From: Halpernia frigidisoli
Lineage (GTDB): Bacteria > Bacteroidota > Bacteroidia > Flavobacteriales > Weeksellaceae
DNA: 64,000 nucleotides
NCBI RefSeq assembly: GCF_900113805.1
Contig: NZ_FOQT01000001.1
Location: 786,411-850,410 of the forward strand
Direction of reading: 5' to 3'
Numbering within the stretch: position 1 is the first letter of the stretch; the number at the start of each line of letters is the position of its first letter. Below the pieces are notes generated by a model. That model searched no databases and was not told the origin of the DNA. It saw only the letters and a program-made list of their open reading frames with translations. The position numbers were made by a program, and so were the translations under genes. Shown piece after piece: positions 16,431-25,197 of this stretch.

Positions 16431-16883
16431 ATGAGTTCCAAATATAATGACAAAGTAGATAATGTGGATTTGATTTTAAAATCAACGTGGTTGGCTGTTT
16501 CAAAAATGTACAGTGATATGGCGCAAGATCACGATGCAACCGCAGTTCAAGCACTCACTTTATTAAAAATTGATCCAAAAGAAGGAACAAGAAGCACGAA
16601 TCTTGGACCGAAAATGGCGATTGAACCAACTTCTTTGACCCGCATAATCAAACTTTTGGAAGATAATGGCTATATATATAAGGAAAAAACAACTTTAGAT
16701 AAACGCGAAGTCATTATTAAATTGACGGAGAAAGGTATCGAGAGCAGAAATCTTTCGAAAGAAGTGGTCGTTAATTTTAACACAAAAGTGGCGCAGAAAA
16801 TTTCTTCAGAAAAATTAGATATTTTTAAAGAAGTCATGCTTGATATCTTAAGAATTGCAAACGAAATAAATAACAAAAAATAA
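16431..16883 (+). CDS. MarR family transcriptional regulator, likely of beta-oxidation
   Basis: The 150-residue protein has the winged-helix MarR fold: KSTWLAVSKMYSDMAQ dimerisation helix, a helix-turn-helix around EGTRSTNLGPKMAIEPTSLTRIIKLLEDNGY, and the wing with TLDKREVIIKLTEKG (the conserved D-x-R-x-x-x-x-x-L-T pattern). The ATG at 16431 is preferred over the in-frame TTG at 16410 because the -7 box overlaps that TTG. It is 5 bp before the fadN-like gene. Ligands of such local MarR proteins are often acyl-CoAs or fatty acids; this is inferred from context. Confidence 0.92.
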   Translation: MSSKYNDKVDNVDLILKSTWLAVSKMYSDMAQDHDATAVQALTLLKIDPKEGTRSTNLGPKMAIEPTSLTRIIKLLEDNGYIYKEKTTLDKREVIIKLTEKGIESRNLSKEVVVNFNTKVAQKISSEKLDIFKEVMLDILRIANEINNKK

Positions 16884-16888
16884 CAAAT

Positions 16889-19294
16889 ATGAACAGACAC
16901 ATCAAACATGTAACTGTTTTGGGTTCAGGAATTATGGGTTCCGGCATTGCTGCACACTTCGCCAACATCGGCGTTCAGGTGCTTTTGCTGGATATTGTCC
17001 CTTTTGAACTGACGGAAGCAGAAACTAAAAAAGGTCTTACGAAAGAACATAAAGCGGTACGAAACAGAATTGCGACGGAGAATTTTGTAAAATTACAGAA
17101 ATCCAGTCCAGCACTACTCTATTCGCCAAAATTTGCAGATAGAATTACAGTTGGAAATTTTGATGATGATTTAAAGAAAATCAAAAATACCGACTGGATC
17201 ATTGAAGTGGTTATTGAAAGACTGGACATCAAGAAATCGGTTTATGAAAAAATTGAAGCCGTTCGTAAAGATGGGACTTTAATTTCTTCCAACACTTCCG
17301 GAATTCCTATTAATCAATTGGTAGAAGAACGTAGTGATGATTTTAAAAAATATTTTGCCGGAACACATTTCTTTAATCCGGTTAGATATTTACCACTTTT
17401 AGAAATTATTCCAACAAACGACACCGATCCGGAAATCATTGATTTTTACATGAATTACGGTGCTAAATTTTTAGGAAAAACTACGGTTTTAGCTAAGGAT
17501 ACACCGGCATTTATCGCAAACAGAATTGGAGTTTTCTCTATGATGAATTTGCTTCACAGCGTAAAAGATCTCGGCTTAAATGTTTCTGACGTTGATAAAC
17601 TGACCGGACCAATTATCGGTCGGCCAAAATCTGCGACTTTTAGAACCGCTGATGTCGTTGGTTTAGACACTTTGGTTCACGTTGCGAAAGGGGTTGAAGG
17701 CAGCGGAACGGAACAGGAAATTTTCCAGAAAGGTTTTGCGATGCCTTCTTACATTGATTTTATGATGGAAAAGAAAATGCTAGGTTCTAAAACCGACGGC
17801 GGATTCTACAAAAAAATCAAAAATGCAGAAGGAAAATCTGAAATTCAGGGTCTAAATCTTGAAACTTTAGAATACGAACTTCAGGGCAAAAACTCTTTCC
17901 CGACTTTAGAATTAACCAAAAACATCGACAAACCTTTAGACCGTTTTAAAGTTTTGGTCGGTGGAAAAGACAAGGCTGGTGAATTGTACAGAAAATCTTT
18001 AGGCGCTTTGTTCGCTTACGTTTCTCATAAAGTTCCGGAAATTTCTGATGATATTTATAAAATTGATGACGCACTTCGCGCCGGTTTTGGTTGGGAAAAC
18101 GGTCCGTTCGAAATCTGGGATGCCGTTGGCGTAGAAAAAGGTATTGAACTTGCAAAAGCAGAAGGATACGAAGTTTCTGATTGGGTTAAAAATTTAGCCT
18201 CAAAAAATCAGACTTTTTACAAAGTAAATGAAGAAGGTCAAAGCACTTTTGTTAATAAAGATTCCGCCGAATATTCTAAAATTCCGGGACAGGATTCTTT
18301 TATTATTTTAGATAATATTAGAAAAAACAAAACTCTTTGGAGCAATTCCGAAGCACAGATTCAGGATTTAGGCGACGGAATTATCAATTTTGAAATTAAA
18401 TCTAAAATGAATTCCCTTGGCGGTGGCGTTTTAGACGGTTTAAACCGCGCGATCGACTTGGCAGAAAAGGATTACGACGGTTTGGTGATTGCCAATCAGG
18501 GCGCTAATTTTTCTGTCGGCGCAAACCTTGCGATGATCATGATGATGGCGGTTGACCAGGATTGGGACGATCTAAATATGGCCATCAATTATTTCCAAAA
18601 ATCAATGATGCGTGTGCGATATTCTTCAATTCCGGTTGTCGTTGCCCCTTTCGGGATGACTTTAGGCGGCGGTTGCGAGATGACACTGCACGCCGACAGA
18701 GTTGTTGCTGCGGCAGAAACTTATATTGGTTTGGTTGAAGTTGGTGTCGGCGTAATTCCCGGCGGTGGCGGAACGAAAGAAATGACTTTAAGAACTTCCC
18801 GCGATTTCCATAATGATGATGTTAAAAATAACCGTTTGCGCGATGCTTTTATGAATATCGCGATGGGAAAAGTCGCCACTTCTGCTTATGAAGCCTATGA
18901 TATGGGGATTTTAGAGCAAGGAAAAGATATTGTAGTTGTTAATAAACAATCTCAAATCATGACCGCAAAAATGATGGCGAAAAGTTTGTCCGAGCACGGT
19001 TACACGCAACCCATCGAGCAAAAAGTAAAAGTGGTTGGCAAAGATGCTTTGGGAATGTTCTACGTTGGAACAGACCAAATGCTCGCTGGAAATTACATTT
19101 CTGAACACGATAAAAAAATCGCAGATAAACTCGCTTACGTAATGGTTGGTGGTAATTTATCTGAACCAACAGTCGTTACCGAGCAGTATTTATTGGATCT
19201 TGAAAGAGAAACGTTCCTTCAACTTTGTGGTGAAAGAAAGACTTTGGAGAGAATTCAGTTCATGTTGCAGAAAGGGAAACCTTTACGTAATTAG
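16889..19294 (+). CDS. fadN: 3-hydroxyacyl-CoA dehydrogenase / enoyl-CoA hydratase (FadN-like)
   Basis: The 801-residue bifunctional enzyme starts with the NAD-binding HVTVLGSGIMGSGIA (GSGIMG from residue 12), followed by the dehydrogenase body with HFFNPVRYLPLLEII, and ends with a crotonase domain holding GANFSVGANL and GGGCEMTLHADRVV / GVGVIPGGGG. The dehydrogenase-first order is that of Bacillus FadN, not of enterobacterial FadB. It carries out the hydration and oxidation steps of beta-oxidation. Its TAG stop lies inside the left repeat of the first four-helix-bundle cassette. Codon use is less AT-biased than the neighbours, suggesting high expression. Confidence 0.95.
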   Translation: MNRHIKHVTVLGSGIMGSGIAAHFANIGVQVLLLDIVPFELTEAETKKGLTKEHKAVRNRIATENFVKLQKSSPALLYSPKFADRITVGNFDDDLKKIKNTDWIIEVVIERLDIKKSVYEKIEAVRKDGTLISSNTSGIPINQLVEERSDDFKKYFAGTHFFNPVRYLPLLEIIPTNDTDPEIIDFYMNYGAKFLGKTTVLAKDTPAFIANRIGVFSMMNLLHSVKDLGLNVSDVDKLTGPIIGRPKSATFRTADVVGLDTLVHVAKGVEGSGTEQEIFQKGFAMPSYIDFMMEKKMLGSKTDGGFYKKIKNAEGKSEIQGLNLETLEYELQGKNSFPTLELTKNIDKPLDRFKVLVGGKDKAGELYRKSLGALFAYVSHKVPEISDDIYKIDDALRAGFGWENGPFEIWDAVGVEKGIELAKAEGYEVSDWVKNLASKNQTFYKVNEEGQSTFVNKDSAEYSKIPGQDSFIILDNIRKNKTLWSNSEAQIQDLGDGIINFEIKSKMNSLGGGVLDGLNRAIDLAEKDYDGLVIANQGANFSVGANLAMIMMMAVDQDWDDLNMAINYFQKSMMRVRYSSIPVVVAPFGMTLGGGCEMTLHADRVVAAAETYIGLVEVGVGVIPGGGGTKEMTLRTSRDFHNDDVKNNRLRDAFMNIAMGKVATSAYEAYDMGILEQGKDIVVVNKQSQIMTAKMMAKSLSEHGYTQPIEQKVKVVGKDALGMFYVGTDQMLAGNYISEHDKKIADKLAYVMVGGNLSEPTVVTEQYLLDLERETFLQLCGERKTLERIQFMLQKGKPLRN

Positions 19295-19297
19295 AAG

Positions 19298-19310
19298 TTA
19301 GATATTAGAA
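19298..19310 (+). repeat. Left inverted repeat of IVP cassette 1
   Basis: TTAGATATTAGAA; exact reverse complement of 19708-19720. It sits in a run of TTAGAA/TTTAGAA units (19290-19322) between the fadN stop and the cassette start codon. Confidence 0.75.
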
Positions 19311-19322
19311 TTTAGAATTTAG

Positions 19323-19685
19323 ATGAAAACGCACAGATTACGAGAGTTAATTATTTGGAAGAAATCGATGGTTTTAGTTAAGGATGTTTATCTATTAACC
19401 GAAACTATTCCTTCAACTGAAAAATTTGGACTGATTTCTCAAATTCGAAGATGTGCTGTATCAATACCTTCTAATATCGCTGAAGGAGCTGGAAGAAATA
19501 ATCCTAAAGAATTTTATCAATTTTTAGGTATTGCAAATGGTTCAAGTTATGAATTAGAAACGCAATTAATATTATTAGTTGATTTAAATTTTCAAAGCGA
19601 GGAAGAAATTCAGCCTTTACTAAATATTTTAACAGAAATTCAAAAGATGATTTATAAATTCAAAACAAATTTAATGAACGGTTAG
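19323..19685 (+). CDS. Four-helix-bundle protein, S23/IVP family (cassette 1)
   Basis: The 120-residue protein has the signature of the 23S rRNA intervening-sequence protein family (four helix bundle, TIGR02436): LIIWKKSMVLVKDVY, FGLISQIRRCAVSIPSNIAEGAGR and EFYQFLGIANGSSYELETQLILL. These proteins form pentameric basic barrels; the relative Avd binds RNA in diversity-generating retroelements. Here the gene lies between two beta-oxidation genes, not in rRNA, and is flanked by a perfect 13-bp inverted repeat. It shares the direction of the operon. Function in this setting is unknown. Confidence 0.93.
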   Translation: MKTHRLRELIIWKKSMVLVKDVYLLTETIPSTEKFGLISQIRRCAVSIPSNIAEGAGRNNPKEFYQFLGIANGSSYELETQLILLVDLNFQSEEEIQPLLNILTEIQKMIYKFKTNLMNG

Positions 19686-19707
19686 ATTCTAATTTCTAAC
19701 ATCTCAT

Positions 19708-19720
19708 TTCTAATATCTAA
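19708..19720 (+). repeat. Right inverted repeat of IVP cassette 1
   Basis: TTCTAATATCTAA; exact complement of 19298-19310. It follows the cassette stop codon within a run of TTCTAA units (19684-19724), 10 bp before the thiolase ATG. Confidence 0.75.
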
Positions 19721-19729
19721 ATTTAAAAA

Positions 19730-20911
19730 ATGAAACAAGCATATATAATTTCCGGTTACAGAACTGCTGTCGGTAAAGCACCAAAAGGATCATTAAGATT
19801 TACGCGTCCCGACGTGATGGCAGCAACCGTTATTGAAAAATTAATGGCAGATTGTCCAAAACTGGATAAAAATAGAATCGACGATCTTATAGTTGGAAAC
19901 GCAATGCCGGAAGCCGAACAAGGCTTAAATGTAGCGCGATTAATTTCATTAATGGGATTAAACACGGACAAAGTTCCGGGCGTAACAGTGAACAGATATT
20001 GCGCTTCCGGAAGTGAGGCGATTGCGATTGCCTCAGCGAAAATACAGGCTGGAATGGCAGATTGTATTATTGCTGGTGGAACAGAATCAATGAGTTACAT
20101 TCCAATGGGTGGTTACAAACCAGTCCCGGAATCTAATATCGCAAAAACAAATCCAGATTATTATTGGGGAATGGGTTATACCGCGGAAGAAGTCGCAAAA
20201 CAATACAATATTACCCGCGAACAACAGGATGAATTCGCTTTTCACTCGCATGAAAAAGCCTTAAAAGCCAATGCAGAAGGCAGATTTAAAGACCAGATCG
20301 TTTCCATTCCGGTAGAATATAATTTCCTTAACGAACAGCAAAAATCAGAAACTAAGAAATTCGATTTTTCTGTAGATGAAGGTCCACGAGCAGGAACTTC
20401 AATGGAAGCCTTAGCAAAATTAAAACCCGTTTTTGCCAATGGCGGAAGTGTAACGGCTGGAAATTCCTCACAAATGAGTGATGGCGCTGCTTTCGTAATT
20501 GTGATGAGCGAAGAAATGGTAAAAGAATTAGGTCTGGAACCACAAGCAAGATTGGTTGCTTATGCCGCAGCCGGTTTAGAACCAAGAATTATGGGAATGG
20601 GTCCATTGTACGCAATTCCAAAAGCCTTGAAACAAGCAGGTTTAGATTTAAAAGATATTGATTTAATTGAACTTAACGAAGCATTCGCTTCACAATCAGT
20701 TGCGGTAATGAACGAATTAAATTTAAACAAAGAAATCGTCAACGTCAACGGTGGCGCAATCGCACTTGGACATCCGCTTGGTTGTACAGGAACAAAATTA
20801 ACGATTCAACTGTTAGATGAAATGAAAAAACGTGGCAATATGAAATATGGAATGGTCACAATGTGCGTCGGAACTGGACAAGGAGCGGCGAGTATTTTTG
20901 AACTGCTTTAA
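19730..20911 (+). CDS. fadA: Acetyl-CoA C-acyltransferase (thiolase)
   Basis: The 393-residue thiolase has nucleophile Cys91 in NRYCASGSEAIA, His348 in GGAIALGHPLGCTG and Cys379 in MCVGTGQGAAS. It splits 3-ketoacyl-CoA to acetyl-CoA and a shortened acyl-CoA, the last step of beta-oxidation. It lies between fadN-like and acyl-CoA dehydrogenase genes in the same order as Bacillus fadNAE, so the degradative role is more likely than acetoacetyl-CoA synthesis. Flanked by four-helix-bundle cassettes on both sides. Confidence 0.96.
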   Translation: MKQAYIISGYRTAVGKAPKGSLRFTRPDVMAATVIEKLMADCPKLDKNRIDDLIVGNAMPEAEQGLNVARLISLMGLNTDKVPGVTVNRYCASGSEAIAIASAKIQAGMADCIIAGGTESMSYIPMGGYKPVPESNIAKTNPDYYWGMGYTAEEVAKQYNITREQQDEFAFHSHEKALKANAEGRFKDQIVSIPVEYNFLNEQQKSETKKFDFSVDEGPRAGTSMEALAKLKPVFANGGSVTAGNSSQMSDGAAFVIVMSEEMVKELGLEPQARLVAYAAAGLEPRIMGMGPLYAIPKALKQAGLDLKDIDLIELNEAFASQSVAVMNELNLNKEIVNVNGGAIALGHPLGCTGTKLTIQLLDEMKKRGNMKYGMVTMCVGTGQGAASIFELL

Positions 20912-20918
20912 AAATTTT

Positions 20919-20931
20919 AGATTTTAAATTA
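20919..20931 (+). repeat. Left inverted repeat of IVP cassette 2
   Basis: AGATTTTAAATTA; exact reverse complement of 21313-21325. It begins 8 bp after the thiolase stop. Confidence 0.65.
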
Positions 20932-20946
20932 TAAATTTTAGATGAA

Positions 20947-21303
20947 ATGAGTTTCAAAGAAGATAATTTAATTCAAATAAAGACATTTGAGTTTGCATTG
21001 AGAATCATCAAATTCTATTCAATATGCAAATCTCAAAATGAATATATTTTATCTAAACAAATTCTTCGTTCAGGAACTTCAATCGGGGCAAATGTTGAAG
21101 AAGCAATTGCCGCTCAATCAAAAAAGGATTTTATTTCCAAACTTTCAATTGCAAATAAGGAAGCACGGGAAACAAAATATTGGCTAAAACTTTACAAATC
21201 TTCGGATTTGGTAAAAGTGGAAATTGATTCCTATTTAATTGAAATCGAAAGCATTATCAATATTTTAACTAAAATCATTAAAACGTCATCTGAAAATTTA
21301 TAA
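20947..21303 (+). CDS. Four-helix-bundle protein, S23/IVP family (cassette 2)
   Basis: The 118-residue protein belongs to the second common subtype of the same family: IKTFEFALRIIKFYSIC, SKQILRSGTSIGANVEEAIAAQSKKDFISKLSIANKEARETKYWLKLL-like region near residues 35-85. It is clearly different in sequence from cassette 1, so the two arose by separate insertions, not tandem duplication. It lies between thiolase and acyl-CoA dehydrogenase genes, flanked by its own 13-bp inverted repeat. An ATG at 20942 is out of frame and stops at once; the ATG at 20947 is the start. Confidence 0.92.
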   Translation: MSFKEDNLIQIKTFEFALRIIKFYSICKSQNEYILSKQILRSGTSIGANVEEAIAAQSKKDFISKLSIANKEARETKYWLKLYKSSDLVKVEIDSYLIEIESIINILTKIIKTSSENL

Positions 21304-21312
21304 CAGCAAATC

Positions 21313-21325
21313 TAATTTAAAATCT
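21313..21325 (+). repeat. Right inverted repeat of IVP cassette 2
   Basis: TAATTTAAAATCT; exact complement of 20919-20931, starting 9 bp after the cassette stop codon. Confidence 0.65.
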
Positions 21326-21353
21326 ATAATCCAAAATTTAAAATTAATATAAT

Positions 21354-23123
21354 ATGTCAACAATAAAAAAAGGCGGCGAATTTCTAATCAAACCAACACC
21401 CGCAGCAGAAATTTTCACTTTAGAAGATCTTTCTGAAGAACAAAAAATGATACGCGATTCCGCGAAAGAATTTATCGACCGCGAAGTTATGCCACATCAC
21501 GACCGTTTTGAGCATAAGGATTACGCTTTAACGGAAGAAACGATGCGCAAATTGGGCGAAATGGGACTTTTAGGAGTTACAGTTCCAGAGCAATACGGCG
21601 GTTTGGGAATGGGTTTCGTGACCACAATGCTTGCTTGCGATTACGTTTCCGGTGGAAATGGATCTTTGGCAACGGCTTTCGGCGCACATACAGGAATCGG
21701 AACTTTACCGATTTTACTTTATGGAACTGAAGATCAAAAAAATAAATATTTGCCAGATTTAGCAACCGGAACTAAATTCGGCGCTTATTGTTTGACAGAA
21801 CCAGACGCAGGTTCTGACGCAAATTCTGGGAAAACAAAAGCCGTTTTATCTGAAGACGGAAAAACTTATACGATAAACGGACAAAAAATGTGGATCTCAA
21901 ACGCAGGATTTGCAGAGATTTTTATTGTTTTTGCAAGAATTGAAGATGATAAAAATATTACCGCTTTTATCGTAGAAAAAGAAGGTACTGAAGGTTTGAC
22001 TTTTGGCGAGGAAGAACATAAACTGGGAATTCGTTCCTCTTCTACCCGACAGGTTTTTTTCAATGACATGAAAGTGCCGGCAGAAAATCTTTTGGGGCAA
22101 AGAAATAACGGTTTCAAGATCGCAATTAATTCTCTAAATGTTGGTCGGATTAAATTGGCTGCAGCAAATATTGACGGACAAAGAAGAATTTTCGGTCATT
22201 CTGTGAAATATGCGAGTGATAGAAAACAATTCGGCGTTTCTATCTCCACTTTTGGAGCGATCAGAAAAAAATTAGCAGAAATGGCAACCGGGATTTTTGT
22301 AAGTGAAGCTGCAACTTACCGCGCTGGAAAAGACGTTCAGGATAAAATTGACGAATTAATCGCGGGCGGAATGGGTCATCAGGAAGCAGAATTAAAAGGC
22401 GTAGAAGAATTCGCAGTTGAATGTTCTATTTTGAAAGTTTTCGTTTCAGATCTAACGCAACATTCTGCAGATGAAGGAATCCAAATTTACGGTGGAATGG
22501 GCTTTTCTGAAGATATGCCAATGGAAGCCGCTTGGAGAGATTCCAGAATTGGAAGAATTTACGAAGGAACAAATGAAATCAACCGTCTTTTAGCCGTTGG
22601 AATGTTGATCAAAAAAGCAATGAAAGGCCAATTGGATTTAATGGGACCTGCAATGGCAGTTGGCAAAGAATTAATGGGAATTCCATCTTTTGAAACACCG
22701 GATTATTCTGAATTTATGTCAGAAGAAAAAGCATTATTAGAAAACCTGAAAAAAGTTTTTATGATGGTTTCCGGTTCTGCCTTGCAAAAATATATGGGAG
22801 ACATTGATAAACAACAACATTTATTATTAAACGCTTCCGAGATTTTAAACCAAATTTACATGGCAGAATCTACAGTTTTAAGAGCAGAAAAAAGTTTTGA
22901 TGCTGATTCTGTACAGGCTGCAATGGCAAAATTAAATCTTTACAAAGCCACAGAAAAAATTATCGCGGCTGCAAAAGAAGGTATTATTTCCTTTGCTGAC
23001 GGTGATGAGCAACGCATGATGCTTTCTGGTTTACGAAGATTTACAAAATACACCAACCAACCAAATGTGATTGCATTAACTGAAAAAATCGCAGCGCATT
23101 TTGTTGAGAAAGGAAGTTATTAA
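21354..23123 (+). CDS. fadE: Acyl-CoA dehydrogenase (FadE-like, long form)
   Basis: The 589-residue flavoenzyme has the acyl-CoA dehydrogenase signatures CLTEPDAGSDANSGKTKA and QIYGGMGFSEDMPMEAAWRDSRI, with YEGTNEI carrying the probable catalytic base Glu404. About 180 extra C-terminal residues make it resemble the VLCAD-like branch used for long chains. It oxidises acyl-CoA to enoyl-CoA and gives electrons to ETF, whose genes (etfBA) share the putative operator. It is the last gene of the operon and is followed by a strong terminator. Confidence 0.94.
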   Translation: MSTIKKGGEFLIKPTPAAEIFTLEDLSEEQKMIRDSAKEFIDREVMPHHDRFEHKDYALTEETMRKLGEMGLLGVTVPEQYGGLGMGFVTTMLACDYVSGGNGSLATAFGAHTGIGTLPILLYGTEDQKNKYLPDLATGTKFGAYCLTEPDAGSDANSGKTKAVLSEDGKTYTINGQKMWISNAGFAEIFIVFARIEDDKNITAFIVEKEGTEGLTFGEEEHKLGIRSSSTRQVFFNDMKVPAENLLGQRNNGFKIAINSLNVGRIKLAAANIDGQRRIFGHSVKYASDRKQFGVSISTFGAIRKKLAEMATGIFVSEAATYRAGKDVQDKIDELIAGGMGHQEAELKGVEEFAVECSILKVFVSDLTQHSADEGIQIYGGMGFSEDMPMEAAWRDSRIGRIYEGTNEINRLLAVGMLIKKAMKGQLDLMGPAMAVGKELMGIPSFETPDYSEFMSEEKALLENLKKVFMMVSGSALQKYMGDIDKQQHLLLNASEILNQIYMAESTVLRAEKSFDADSVQAAMAKLNLYKATEKIIAAAKEGIISFADGDEQRMMLSGLRRFTKYTNQPNVIALTEKIAAHFVEKGSY

Positions 23124-23145
23124 AAAAATACTTTTCTTTAAAATT

Positions 23146-23177
23146 TGAAACGCCTCAGGAAACTGAGGCGTTTTTTA
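23146..23177 (+). terminator. Terminator of the fad operon
   Basis: GC-rich perfect stem aaacgcctca / tgaggcgttt (23148-23157 with 23164-23173) followed by TTTTTT. Confidence 0.9.
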
Positions 23178-23201
23178 TTGTTAAAATATTTATGAATTGT
23201 A

Positions 23202-23846
23202 TTACTTCTTTTTAAATACATTAAAAAAACTCAAAAATGATTTAGCGCCTTCTCTTTGTAAATCTTTAGATGACACAGTTTGATTTTTTATTGAGGGACT
23301 TTAATCATCCAGATTTAAGATAAAACTACCATCTGCATTTTTTTTAGGCACAAAAGATAGCATACAAGTACATCCAATTCCCTTACAAGTACAATTTCTG
23401 TGAGGCAATGTATATTCAGTTAAAAATTTACTGACTTCATAAATTTTTGATCTATCTGCAAGACAAACACCGCAACTATTATCTGAAACATTTATTACAA
23501 CTTCATAATCATTTATAGTTGACGTCTTTGATTGAAAATCTAGGATTCGAGCATTTATAGATAGTTCTTTCATTTTAGAAACTCTTTCTTTTTTTTCATG
23601 CCTAAAGTCGAAAACTGCCATTGACCAATAATTGTATGCCTGCTTTTGAAAATCCCGAGAAAATATTAGAATTGATTTATTATAAAAATGCCAAATAAAA
23701 TCTTTTAAACTAATTAAATTTCCTTCAGCTATTTTTGCTGCTAAATACTCAATATCAATGAATTTTTTTGAATGACCTAATGATTCGAAATCTTTGAAAG
23801 CCTCATTTTTAACAGTTTGAAATTTCTTTAAAACTTTATCTTCCAT
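23202..23846 (-). pseudogene. Unknown Cys-rich protein gene with in-frame TAA before its C-terminus
   Basis: From the ATG at 23844-23846 the frame gives 181 residues, then a TAA at 23301-23303, then 32 further sense codons to a TAA at 23202-23204. The continuation (SPSIKNQTVSSKDLQREGAK and on to FKKK) looks coding. The protein is helical and basic in its first 110 residues; the C-terminal part has a Cys cluster (CGVCLAD then PHRNCTCKGIGCTCM) that could bind a metal. I do not recognise the family. Either the stop is a recent nonsense change that trims the tail, or the short form is the real one; the short form keeps the Cys cluster and could still work. Confidence 0.6.
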
Positions 23847-24032
23847 AATAAAAATTTGAGATAATAAATCTACAGAAACTTTCCATTTCGAACAAAGTCG
23901 CGGATGAATTTAAAACTTTGGGATGACGTTAACTAATAGTATATATTTTCACTTCACCTTTATTTAACCTTCCAACAATTTCCCCTTGCATTCCACTCCA
24001 ATTTTCGTTATTTTTCCACGAACTAAAATAAT

Positions 24033-25109
24033 ATGAAAATTAAATCTATTTTACACTGGACGGTTGTGCTGCCGCTGATTGCTGCACTATTTTATCTGCT
24101 CGGTTTCTTAAACAATACTTTGGTCAGTAATATTATAGGAGCAGGTCTACTTTTTGGAAGTGTTTTAGCAGCAGTTCATCATGCGGAAGTGATTGCGCAT
24201 AAAGTGGGCGAACCTTACGGCACCATTATTCTGGCGATCTGTATAACGGTTTTAGAAGTTGGATTGATCGTTTCCTTTATGCTTTCCGGCAGCGAGGGCG
24301 CAGAAACATACGCGCGGGACACGATTTTTGCTGCAGTGATGATCATTCTAAATGGTATTTTGGGCATCTGCATTTTTGTAGGAAGCCGAAAATATAAAGA
24401 GCAATTTTTTATCACTAAATCTGCAACCACTTATCTGGTGAGTCTGGTTTCAATTTTAGTTTTGACTTTAATTTTACCAAATTACACTTCCACTTCGATC
24501 GGTCCACATTATTCCGGGTCACAATTGATTTTCGTTTCTCTTGCCTGCTTAACTATTTACGGCAGTTTTTTACTTTTTCAAACCGTTCGACACCGCAATT
24601 ATTTTATCTCAGAAATTCCAGGCGAAGTCGTGCATGAAGTGGATCCGCCAACTACTACAAAAATGATCATAAGCTCAATTCTTTTGATTATTTGTCTTGC
24701 CGTTGTAATCTTTATGGCAAAAGGTCTTTCTCCAGTTATAGAAAATTTTGTATCACAAATCGGTGCGCCAAGAGCTTTAGTAGGCGTTATAATAGCAGGC
24801 GTTGTTTTATTACCGGAAGGTTTGGCGGCAATTCGCGCAGCTAGAAATAACCAGATACAGGATTCTATAAATCTAAGTCTGGGTTCTGCGCTTGCAAGTG
24901 TGGGCTTAACTGTGCCTGCGATTTCTGTAGTTTGCATTTATAATGATATCCCATTTATTTTGGGTCTGGATATGAAATCAATTATTCTTTTAGCACTTTC
25001 AGTTTTCATCGTGATGATGTCATTAAGTCGGGGAAAAACAAATCATTTATACGGAACAGTACTTTTGGTAAATCTTGCGGCGTACATTTTTACGGTGATC
25101 GTACCTTAA
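24033..25109 (+). CDS. Calcium/proton antiporter (ChaA/CaCA family)
   Basis: The 358-residue membrane protein has about eleven transmembrane segments in two homologous halves, each with the acidic CaCA motif: HAEVIAHKVGEPYGTIILAICITVLEVG in the first half and GVVLLPEGLAAIRAARNNQIQDSINLSLGSALASVG in the second. It exports Ca2+ (or Na+/K+) in exchange for protons or sodium. It is a single gene. The exact ion cannot be told from sequence. Confidence 0.92.
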   Translation: MKIKSILHWTVVLPLIAALFYLLGFLNNTLVSNIIGAGLLFGSVLAAVHHAEVIAHKVGEPYGTIILAICITVLEVGLIVSFMLSGSEGAETYARDTIFAAVMIILNGILGICIFVGSRKYKEQFFITKSATTYLVSLVSILVLTLILPNYTSTSIGPHYSGSQLIFVSLACLTIYGSFLLFQTVRHRNYFISEIPGEVVHEVDPPTTTKMIISSILLIICLAVVIFMAKGLSPVIENFVSQIGAPRALVGVIIAGVVLLPEGLAAIRAARNNQIQDSINLSLGSALASVGLTVPAISVVCIYNDIPFILGLDMKSIILLALSVFIVMMSLSRGKTNHLYGTVLLVNLAAYIFTVIVP

Positions 25110-25197
25110 TAATTAAAATATAAAATCGAGTTAAGTTTGAAATGAAGGTGAAATCTTTCAAACCGGAAACTTTACTTTTAACAATAGAAAAGTCATT

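Noticed and set aside
19323-21303. rRNA intervening sequences (IVS) as the host of the S23 genes
   Set aside because: No rRNA sequence is present; the genes lie between intact protein genes.
25135-25163. Small inverted repeat GTTTGAAA / TTTCAAAC between the antiporter and the FAD oxidoreductase
   Set aside because: Only 8 bp with no T-run; could arise by chance in AT-rich DNA.
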